In this document: one piece after another, positions 1 to 9,200 of the stretch
Layout: every line of letters starts with the position of its first letter
How positions within the stretch are numbered: the first letter of the stretch is position 1
Origin: Cyclospora cayetanensis
Lineage: Eukaryota; Apicomplexa; Conoidasida; Eucoccidiorida; Eimeriidae
Direction of reading: 5' to 3'
NCBI RefSeq assembly: GCF_002999335.1
Contig: NW_020312310.1
Location: 1 to 14,023, forward strand
Length of the DNA stretch: 14,023 nucleotides
The notes under the pieces: generated by a model
What the model was told of the DNA's origin: nothing
Databases searched by the model: none
What the model saw: only the letters and a program-made list of their open reading frames with translations
Made by a program: the position numbers and the translations under genes

Positions 1-759
1 CGGCTGTGAAGCAACTGGGTTTAAATTAGTTTGCCCGCCGGCACGTGTGCACTAGCAGGAGTTGTGCCGCCATCAACTTCCATAGCATATGATGTTCCCC
101 AAAATGTTGCTGAATAAAATCAGTTTAGTGAATCACCAAATGACATCAAAATCATGCAAATTTTGTGTTGACAGCTGAAATATTGCTGCATCCACAGCAG
201 ATTGATAAGAGGGCGACGTGCTACCATGTGTACAATTCAGTTGATTTCAACAAGCACACAAACTTGGAAGAAGGTTGCTGAGCTTTAAGAAGCAATTTCG
301 CCCTTCTCTACCCTCGCCCCTCAGAGTGTTGCCACGACGAAATGAGGGGAGCCAGGGCGTAGCGTGTGCTTCGGTGCTCTCTGTATGCATTCTAAGCATT
401 TCCAGCTAGTCTCAGATAGCGTCTTTCGGAACACGAACATTATAGTACATCATTCGGCATCACGGGAAAGCTTGTCTGCAGATAAATAAGAAATACAAAC
501 TTCCAAGTATACAATCAATTAGTTGCTTGATGAACAACGTGTACTACAAAGTGCCAAAATGAAGCTTGGCCCGCTACAATCAATGTTGTGTGCGTACTGG
601 CTGTATGTCACATGCAGCAGGCCTTTATTGCTAGGGGAGTCTAGAAGGCGCAGTAGAGCGCATTACAGCTGTTCCTTTCCCCTCATGCCGAAGCTATGAG
701 GAGCAGGCGCATTAATAAGAAAGCTCTTTCAGAAGGGCAATAACATTTTATCAAGCTTC
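1..759. other. No gene recognised
   Basis: All six frames are broken by frequent stops. I see no RNA gene, repeat array or convincing exon with both splice signals. Confidence 0.5.
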
Positions 760-1272
760 GTGTTTTTCGAGAGCTACGTGTTTCTCTCCAAAAATTTTAG
801 ATGTAGCGTCACACTCTCTGCTATCTCATCTAGACAACTCCACAGCACCTGCGGACCAAGATGGGAACTAGTGAACCCTCTTGCTGCAAACCAAAGAATG
901 ATACCTGGCACAGTGAAATGCACTGTAGCCATGAACGGAGACCACAGAACAGCATTGCTGGGATTCAATGATATAGCAAAGATGCACATGCCAAGGGCCA
1001 GCTCATCAGAACTTTCATCGTCAGACTTTCTCAAGATGGTCCAAAATTCAGTCGTAAGCTGCCCAACTTGCAAAGGTTCCCAATCATCTGAGCAAGATCA
1101 CTTATTTATTGCCTGTAGAGAAATTTCGCTAACCGAAAATTACAAGAGGCTGCGGCACTACATTATATTCTGGATCGTGTTTAAGCTCTTCCAAATCCAT
1201 TTTGTACCCTGGAGTACACAGATCCACGTTGACCCCCATATAGACTGTAGCACACACAAAATAAGCGTGTAG
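760..1272 (+). CDS. Unassigned open frame, possible exon
   Basis: A 170-codon open frame with no ATG at its start (GTG at 760; first in-frame ATG at 898). It reads no family I know. A CPTC motif lies near residue 101, and the C-terminal third is hydrophobic (YIIFWIVFKLF). A good donor-like GTAAGC lies at 1054-1059, so only the first half may be an exon. The opposite strand is also open over 774-1073, which lowers confidence that either frame is coding. Confidence 0.2.
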   Translation: MFFESYVFLSKNFRCSVTLSAISSRQLHSTCGPRWELVNPLAANQRMIPGTVKCTVAMNGDHRTALLGFNDIAKMHMPRASSSELSSSDFLKMVQNSVVSCPTCKGSQSSEQDHLFIACREISLTENYKRLRHYIIFWIVFKLFQIHFVPWSTQIHVDPHIDCSTHKISV

Positions 1273-2593
1273 AGTCATTCATAGTGAAGTCCAGCTGTAA
1301 GCTCTACGTAGTGATGCTGTGCAAGGTTTCTTCTTGATATGGAATTCGTGCTGTGGATTTTTGGATAATGGGAGAGCAGAAGCTGCGGCGCAAATATTTG
1401 TGCTCAAAACGGATATGAGTGGCGCAGCTTTGCTTTCTTCGCCTTTTATAGCATCCATATATAATAAAATTCGTGTCTAGTGAGTGTACACTCCCCACCT
1501 CTAGTTTCGCCAGCCAGGTCAAGCCACCCATCCCTCTGGCTTGCCCTGCTGCTGGCATCTACACCAAAGGCTGCTTTAAAGAAACCAAACCTAGCAAAGC
1601 CCTAGTTCCCCAGTTGCAATATCACTTCAGCCTATGTGCTCTCTTTTGTTCATTGCGAAGACAAAAGATCGACTGATAGCCCACTGAAAGGTTGAAGATA
1701 TCTCTAAAAATTCTTGGTCGCACATTCTCCCCTCTTGATCTTGGCCTTTGTATCAAGTAACTCGTTCCACAAATTCTTATCGTTTGAAGCAAAGCATGCA
1801 CTGAAGCATAGGAACGATACATTGAGGACAACAGCGCTTTAGCCCTACCAAATAATAGAGGTAGGTAGTCACTTATTCAGTGGGACCCGCTAGAAATTGT
1901 ATTATTTGATTACGAGCAGTTTTCTCTGCGTTAGATAGACTGATATGCTCAGATTTGTGGCGAAAGAGCTACTCACATGATCTTTTTGGAAGATTTATAC
2001 AACGAGTCATGAATTACAGCTGGGAAACGGCTTACTGTCTTCGTGTCGGCACTCAATGCATGGAGCAACCCAACAAAAGTAAGGCAGTGGTGAACCATTC
2101 ATTTGCATCTATACACCAAAATAAATAGGCCTGGTTTAGGTTCAAATCACTCTCTATCTGCACGTGTTGTTGTGAACCTTCTTTTCAAGAACACGTTTCA
2201 CGTTTTGCTCCATGCCCACCGATTGAAGCATGCACTGAATAAGCAAGAAACCGGGACGCTCGGAAGCTTCTTTTTAAACGACTAGAAATTTCCAAAATAG
2301 TACTAAGTTAGAGTTGTAATGTTTCCTTTTAAGAGGAAGCCGAATATTTCGCTGTTCCTAATACCTCAGGCACAGCAGGTTGGGTCACTCGAGCTAACCG
2401 CTATACCCAGCACAGAGTACAGCCTAGATATCTAGGTTGCATACGACCCACACAAGGACACGGTGGTCAAGTAGAGTAATAGAAGCACAAAATTAAAAAG
2501 AGGTAGGATCGTATTCGTCAAAGGAAAAGGCTTGTCAGACCGGGAATATGGGGTGTCAGAGCTTTTGCAGCTTTTAATGCAGCATGGCGATTG
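1273..2593. other. Intergenic or 5' flank of the coiled-coil gene, no gene recognised
   Basis: Only short open frames (84 codons or fewer) without recognisable motifs. A 14-base exact direct repeat containing GCATGC occurs at 1792-1805 and 2226-2239. Transcription start and promoter of the plus-strand gene cannot be placed. Confidence 0.45.
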
Positions 2594-4600
2594 ATGTTCA
2601 TTTACGTATCGTCTATGCCAAGTAAAAGCATAGTACTTGTGCTTGTGACGTTGGCCAGTGAAGGACCTCCACACCCTGCCAGCACGCTTACTACCACTAT
2701 TACTACTGCGAATACTTATACCACTACCCTTTATACTACTATGCTGACAAGGACCACCGACACTTATACTGCTGACAACACTCAGATTACCATGGAAACT
2801 TGTAATCATTCGTCGAGTTCACAAAACATATCCCAATTCGCTCACCTGAATGCTGCTGGGTACGAGCACCCTCAACAGACCTTTGAATCCACGAGCATCG
2901 ATGAGGCTGCTAATATGGCTGACAAAGAGGCGCCGGACCACTTCCAAAATGCTATTAGGAAAACAACATTACTAGACATTCAACAAAAACGGGGCCTTCC
3001 AGAGGCCATGTCTCTTCTGTCTACTGTAACAAAAGACATAGAAAGGAGAGTCAATATATTGTTATCTCAACACGAAGATGACTTTTTTTCTGCATTTCGA
3101 TCGCATGCATTAAACGTACAACGTCATATAGAAAAGCTCCAGGAGTGCGCCAACGCTCAAAAAAATCTGATGACAAGAGATCTGAAGATCAAAACACTGC
3201 AGCAAGAATTACAGTGGTTTGTGGAAGAATCTGTAAGACTGGATCAGGTATTTACATGGGCTTTAAGGAAACTCCACCATGTTACTAAAATCACTATTCA
3301 GGGCTTTCGCAAGGCTCTGGAACTTACTGACTAAGGCTTTAACCAAAGAAAGTGTCCGCTCAAGTGTATATTGGATTTTATAGATTTGCAAGAGGCTGAA
3401 AGGTGACCTCATCGGTTGGCAAGCACGAACAGCAGCCTTAAGAGAAGACCGCGATTTCCTAGAGAAGGAATTGAAGGAAACAAGGAGGAAACTGAGAAGG
3501 GCAGAGCTTAATGATCACAACATGTCTGCCAAGCGAATGCAGGTAAAGAAGCAAAGAACATGTCTCCTGACCTCTCAAATTACAGATGCATGCTGAGTGA
3601 ATTCGCGCCACCAGTGGGGGCAAGGCTAGGCTCAATATCCCAGTTTAGTGTATTGAGTGTCGCGTGCAATTTATCCAAGGCGAGCTTGGTGTCCCGAGAG
3701 CTTGCTCGCCTAACGACGCCCGCTGTAACATGCCCTAAAGTGCATGGACTTTCAGTACATTGCAATCAGAACCAGGGGGAGGAGCTGTCTACATGCTTAC
3801 GCTCCGAGCATTCAAAGACACTGCATGATACTGTGGACAGCCTCAAACGACAAATAGCTAATCTAACCGCCACAATTCACCGGCTTCAGAACGACGCTAG
3901 ACGGAACTCAAGAAGAGGGTTTGCCAAACTTATGCACTAATCCCTCACTTCGATTCCAGCACTCGTTGTAAACATCTGATAGCTCCAGTACTGGAGCATC
4001 CATCTAGAAAATTCTCCCGAACGCATGATCTACAGAACAATGAAGCCGTGAGTAAGCGCTCATTAGCGACGCTGTATTCCTGTTCAAAGGTCCAGTCTTG
4101 TTGAGGCATCTAAGGCTCTTGGCCGTCGCCAACACTTGGAACGTTTTCTCGTGGAATGCATTAACGATGTCAAGAAAGAAAGAAAACTTAAGGGGATCCC
4201 CACCGCGTCATTAGGTTAGGCGCATACCGCCCAGTCTACGTCCTCAAAAAAGATGGTCGTCTGCCAACCATTTCTTTCCTTCACCAATTTGGGCTGCACG
4301 CAATTTAGAGACTGGCTGCAAGGACCGGCTGGCTACATTAGGCATGTATATATAAGAAGAACGGTGTGTTATAGGCGAGTTCGAGCACCTTTCCGTTGAG
4401 GAGTTCTTGGCTTTTGACCGGCGCAAAGTCCTGAATGCTTTGTTGTCCAACGACAATGTCCTTGTAAGCCAGCCTTATTAAACATATGGCCCAGCATAAA
4501 CAGAGGAACTAGCAGCAGAGTATGCTACTCGTGTGACTGCGTGGTGCTGCAGCGAAAACTGTATTGCTTGATCTTTCCCCACAAAGGGACAGTCGAGTGA
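2594..4600 (+). CDS. Coiled-coil protein of unknown function, six inferred exons
   Basis: I do not recognise this gene. Inferred exons are 2594-3247 (or starting at the ATG at 2792), 3393-3542, 3770-3918, 4090-4214, 4375-4463 and 4553-4600, ending in TGA. Phases agree at every junction: 338 residues from 2792, 404 from 2594. The protein is mainly charged helix. Exon 1 carries a Glu/Gln/Lys/Leu-rich heptad-like stretch. Exon 2 has a strongly coiled segment (RDFLEKELKETRRKLRRAE). Exon 3 continues it (DSLKRQIANL). Exon 4 holds an amphipathic LERFLVECINDVKKERK. Exons 5-6 hold FLAFDRRKVLNALLSNDNVL and then LYCLIFPHKG. The 2792 ATG sits in a good context (ACCATGG); 2594 is the first ATG of the open frame and would add a hydrophobic, then Thr-rich, leader. 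The layout recalls ciliary or basal-body coiled-coil proteins, but that is only an impression. The donor GTTTGC after exon 3 and the last exon are the weakest points. Confidence 0.55.
2688..2741 (+). repeat. Degenerate ACT/ACC triplet tract, Thr-rich if translated
   Basis: A run of imperfect ACT, ACC and TAT triplets. In the frame of the downstream coiled-coil exon it gives a Thr/Tyr-rich stretch ahead of the ATG at 2792. It may be an N-terminal low-complexity segment or simply microsatellite-like 5' leader sequence. Confidence 0.5.
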
Positions 4601-4679
4601 GATATGGATATCAATGTATTCTAAAAATTATCGCTCATGATGAGCTTGGTTTTTGCCTTCTTTGGCGATGTGAGATACT

Positions 4680-4988
4680 TCAATAATCTGAGAATTTTTG
4701 ACTTCCAGGGAATGCCTTGCTACCAGAACTGTGTAGCATTCCCCTAACAAACGCCAATTTTTTGCACATTCGATGTATTGCAGGCGCCTCCCGCTTATTT
4801 AGGCTTAAGCTCCTCCAAAGTTGGTGGTTCATTGCCATGTCCAATAATGAACAGGTCACTTGGAGCACAGCTTGTGGGCCCTTGCGCTCGATGATGAATC
4901 TCTTTGTATTGCGCATGGCACACCGGCACTCAGAGCAGACCCCGGGCACAGGTTCTCCAAAACCCACTTCAAAGCATATATTAGCCAC
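4680..4988 (-). CDS. Unassigned open frame with a CxxCxC cluster
   Basis: About 100 codons are open on the minus strand with no ATG at the upstream end (it opens at GTG). The read includes CSECRC near residues 18-23, then basic and Leu-rich segments. It could be an internal exon of an unidentified gene. The plus strand is also open across 4717-4995, so one of the two is a shadow, or both are chance. No family is recognised. Confidence 0.18.
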   Translation of the reverse strand: MANICFEVGFGEPVPGVCSECRCAMRNTKRFIIERKGPQAVLQVTCSLLDMAMNHQLWRSLSLNKREAPAIHRMCKKLAFVRGMLHSSGSKAFPGSQKFSDY

Positions 4989-6004
4989 TCTCTAATTGCA
5001 TACGTTTTTGGCCCAAGTTAACATTCAGGAAATTAGTGATCTCTGAAACTATTTCGACAGGCAAGGCACCCCACCGAAATCTCATCCTAGTAGAGGGGGC
5101 AGGTGGCAAATGTATCAGACGCTGTCACCGCTGAGCATGAGGAGATGATGGAATCCACGACAGGAACAATGAAATAGTGTATGTTAAAAAATCGTGTATT
5201 CATCATGGAGGGGCCTTCTTTGCACGAAGTGCTGTGCTTGTCTAGAACTCTTCACTTCTATGCATCAATTCATATCTTGCTGAGCGTGTATGAATGGATA
5301 TTACCACATAGAGTTCGACTGCTATGTCTCAAATCGACAGGTCTTGGCTGCCATTCTTCTTGTAGCTTTAAGGACTATAAAAACTGGTCGTTTATTCTCA
5401 CAATGAATTTAGTGTTATCCACGGGCCTTACATGCTTATTAGGAGCTCTTAACGTTGAGCCATGGCCCTTGATGCAAGCATCTTGACGGTGAATATAGAC
5501 TAGAAAGGTCGTCTGCTCATTAATCACGTTAGCATGTGCTGACGAGCAGGTTCAGATACCTTGCATCTATGCAAGATAAAGTTATATGCAGGGCCCCTGC
5601 AGCTCATATTTGCTTCCCAGTCTATTGAAAAGCCCTCTTCGATCTTCGCAAAGAAAACAGTTACCTAATCTAAGAGAGCACAACAGATTAGTTCTTCGTT
5701 AACGAAGCCATACTCACCTGCCGCCATCGAGGATTAGTTATATCCCAATCCTCGTATACGGCAAGCCTGCACCAGCCACGCAGGGCCAAGGGATGTGTTC
5801 GCATGATTACCCTCCTAGGAGGATTCCACCCCAAGATCAGCTGTGTATCACACATTCACTACCTGTGAAACATGGCAAAACATATGTTAATATTTCGGAT
5901 GCCGTGATCTCATCGCTCATGAGAAATTATATCATTTGCCGGGGCGCATTTGCTTGCGAGTACCAATTGTAACGTCTGATTCGAGGCCCCCAATCCTCCT
6001 ATGA

Positions 6005-6151
6005 GACACTCATGCGAGTGCCAGTGCATCTGCAGCACACAAAAGCGCAACGGTCAGCACGGAAGCACTGAGGTGGCAAGCTGGGGCGCTAAACAACTAC
6101 GCATCACGGTGGATTGCAAATGGCGCTCGCTGTGGAGTGGTGCTTAGATGA
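6005..6151 (+). pseudogene. Possible reverse-transcriptase-like remnant
   Basis: A 48-codon open stretch bounded by TGA on both sides. The part from 6062 reads EALRWQAGALNNYASRWIANG, which faintly resembles the segment before the first catalytic block of Ty3/gypsy-type reverse transcriptases (a helix, then a W-x-x-x-G turn). No catalytic YxDD or other diagnostic motif is present. Low confidence; it may be chance. Confidence 0.15.
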
Positions 6152-6277
6152 TCTGCAGAGCCCCCCGGAGCCAAGTCGGCATGTCAAGGAGTGCCTCATA
6201 TTCATCTTGTCATCCTACAAGCAGTAGAAGGTTGCGGGATGGCGGGGATATATGACTAGCAGCCGCAGTTGAAAGAC

Positions 6278-9200
6278 TTACATGGTACTTTTCCTCATCA
6301 TATCCATGAATTCGTCGAAGTCGATCTGCAGCGTAGGAAGAATTCTCCTCTTTACTCCTTATGTATGTGCACTACCTGTCACTACTCAGAATATAGTCAA
6401 ATGGACACTCTATGATAAGTTCTTAACTACACTTGTTCCTCTCCTGCCGCTTGAAGGATGCGGCATCTAGATGCGTGAACGAGTGTCACCAAATACAATA
6501 TGGCGGAGGCAGTCTTAACCATAGTCCCGCTTTTATAAAGAGTCAACTAAGACAATTCATAGCCTTTTGTAGCCAGCTGTGGTCAAGCACGATTGATTGA
6601 GGGACAGAGTTACAGACCTCTCCGTCTCCATTCTTGTCCACCTCACGGATAATTGTTTTGACTTGCCACATCTGCTGCTGTTGCTGTTGAGGCGACATAT
6701 TGTCTACTACCGCATAAGGACTGCTACTTTGCTGTGTGGCATCCATTGCAGGTATGGCTTGTGTAATTCCATGGGAAAGTGAGGCGGGTGATGGAAACAC
6801 CGTTTGTACATCGGTATTCAGCAGCACATGCGCCAAATCCTGGGCGGAGATCCGGCCGTTGCCATCCAAGTCGAAGACTCGAAATGCCGCCCAGCATACG
6901 TCTTCCTGTAAAGATGTGTTTATGCACAAAGTGGACCCCAATTCTGATTGGCAGTAGTGTAGAACCAAGGTTTCACAATATTATACTACCGCGATGAGTT
7001 GCTGATAAGCGCTGCTTACATGACCCGCGGAAACAATACTAATCTCATCCCACTTGTAGAAACGCGACATATTACTTTAAATCCGATGAATGCAATGTAT
7101 GAATAGCAAAATGATCTTAGAACGTCAAGCAGGATTGAGCACTAGCAGCAAATTGGTGGTTCTAATGTAGCTGCTAGAGTGGTCACTCCCCAAATTTCCT
7201 TCAAAAAAAGTTGTCGACAGGTCCACAGCATTACCCGTGAGCTAGTAGAAGGCACGCAGTGATAGCAGGCACAGGGCTCTGCAAATTATTTTGTGTAGTT
7301 CCCTGCTCTGCTCCACAAATACTGCAGTGCCCCGTGGAGAGAGTCGTATGGCGCGGGACAGGAGGAACGAACAAAGAGTGCCTTCGCCAGACTGTACTTG
7401 CACATCCGGACATCAAGTGGTCTCTTAGAGGGGAACTCCAATGCGGTTTCCCACAACAAAGTGGGTATGGCTCAATATCTGTGTCTTGCAATATTTTCAG
7501 CTTCACTATCGCCTCTGTGCAAGTATTGAAGTATACCGAATACTTCATTAGCTGCTATACAAAATGCAGGGTTGATTTCCTTGCCTGTATATATTGTCGC
7601 TTGTCGAGCGTAGCAGCGACAAATTCTGTGTAATCGATGAAACCCGAGCCATCTGAGTCAACATGTCTCATTAGTTGCTCCAAGTCACTAGGAATGTCTT
7701 TGATCCCTGCCTTCTTTAGGCCAGCTGCATCCGCACATGCAAGAATACGCCCTTGATTCTTCACAAACTGTTGCACATGGGATCAGCGTCAGAAACTTGG
7801 ACTCTTCAATCTGCCTAACCAAGCACGGCTGGTGCCTTATTCTTGCTATGACGAGTACGAATAACACCAGAACTGGCCAAGCGGCTGCAAAAATTGCCAT
7901 CACTTTATACTCATGAAGCGGCAGGAAGCACAGGGTGCTACTGGCCCCCGTACAGTGTAACTCTGACTGAAAGCCCAGTGTAAAGTATTTTATAGACATC
8001 GTCAAAGAGGGGAGCAGGCTGGTGATGCTCTGATAATTATTTTCTTACTCCGCAACTCTTGGAGAGTAAGGCTTCCGTCTCCGTCCTCGTCAAGAGCTGG
8101 AGGCATTGAGCGTACAGGTTTGGATGACTTTGTCTCGCTTTCGCGAAAATTCTCTAGAGTGTCACTACAATCTAGCAACTATGTTTTCTATAAGCCCCAG
8201 CAAGTCTAAAAATTACTGTTCATTGTTGGTATTCGCGATGTATGTTCCCTGGTGATGAGCAAACTGCTGACAACAGCTCTCTGTAACGGTGCCCTTCGCG
8301 CTGCAGTCAGGGAATCTGGTGTCCATATACCAAGGAAAGTTTGAGTAAGTAACTCAATCTGTGACTCGTTCATTTGCTGTGCGATAATTGTCAGCGCCGC
8401 CTTTTTTAATTTGCAGAGTGCTTGAAAGCCCTGCACGCCACAATGCGCAGCTTTGAAGCCTGTGCCACCGAGTCCAGAAGGAAAAACTGCATGTCAAAGG
8501 TCTAACGCAGCTAATCCGATAATAAGGCTGTCAGGACTGCTAGTTGCTACGTTGCAGCAGCTGTTTTCTCGGAAGGACACGCCAGAGTGATGGCAATTTC
8601 ATTTTCCAGGGGTCTGAGTGCCCGCTTTCCGAGGTAGTAGCTAGCTGAAATCGGGTGGTCGCGCGGGCTTACTCTGAAGCGCTCCAACATGGTGTGGCTG
8701 AACGGGGCGTCAGATGCTGGGTTGGCTGGGGCAGAGAAATGTTTAATCCATGGGTGGTTGAGAGCCTGCTCGGCCGACAGTCGCTCTGCAGCGCAACACT
8801 GCAGCCAAGCACGGCGGTAGCAAGCAGCGCTCAAGCTGCTTCACGCTCTATAGTCCCTTCTAGGTATGAGCATCTTGATTTTCAGTGAGCGATGATCTGT
8901 TGTACTCCAAGTCTCACGACAGGTGCCCAGATCCCGCATGTGCGCCGCAGCCATGGTTCTGCATATGTACATGGAATTTTCGTGATGCCGTTAAAGTAGA
9001 GGCACAGTTGTGACTCCACTAATCATTGATATACAGGTAAGTGTCAGCTGTACGCTGCGGGTCAAATGCCATGAGCTTCCGGACAAGGTCTTTCGCCTCA
9101 TTTGAGACACCTCTCCAGTCTTGTTCGTTAAAGCTATATCTCCCAACTTTCACCCGGGAAAGAATTTCCGCATCGTTCTCCCCATGAAATGGGGGGTAAC

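Larger units (their letters stand above)
4601..6277. other. Convergent intergenic region with weak coding-like scraps
   Basis: This lies between the stop of the plus-strand gene (4600) and the stop of the minus-strand kinase (6278), so both 3' ends point into it. It holds an open minus frame at 4680-4988, a hydrophobic plus frame at 5181-5486 (ATG at 5181, no family), and the possible reverse-transcriptase-like scrap at 6005-6151. No terminator or RNA gene can be supported. Confidence 0.45.

Noticed and set aside
2139..2148. GGTTCAAATC, a match to a tRNA B box
   Set aside because: No A box at the right distance and no cloverleaf can be folded around it.
2432..2809. 125-codon minus-strand frame opposite exon 1 of the coiled-coil gene
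   Set aside because: Its Ser/Gly-rich read mirrors the ACT repeat; no motif and no splice context.
5811..5822. 12-base palindrome CCTCCTAGGAGG
   Set aside because: A few such palindromes are expected by chance in 14 kb; no context supports a function.
6463..6474. 12-base palindrome GCATCTAGATGC
   Set aside because: Within kinase intron 8 and expected by chance at this length.
7231..7633. Open frames on both strands (105 and 124 codons) around 7231-7633
   Set aside because: They lie mostly within kinase intron 7 and have no motif; the plus frame also runs over the antisense of exon 7.
7688..8005. Minus-strand frame with a hydrophobic segment
   Set aside because: Sits mostly in kinase intron 6 and overlaps exon 7 in a different frame; looks like chance.
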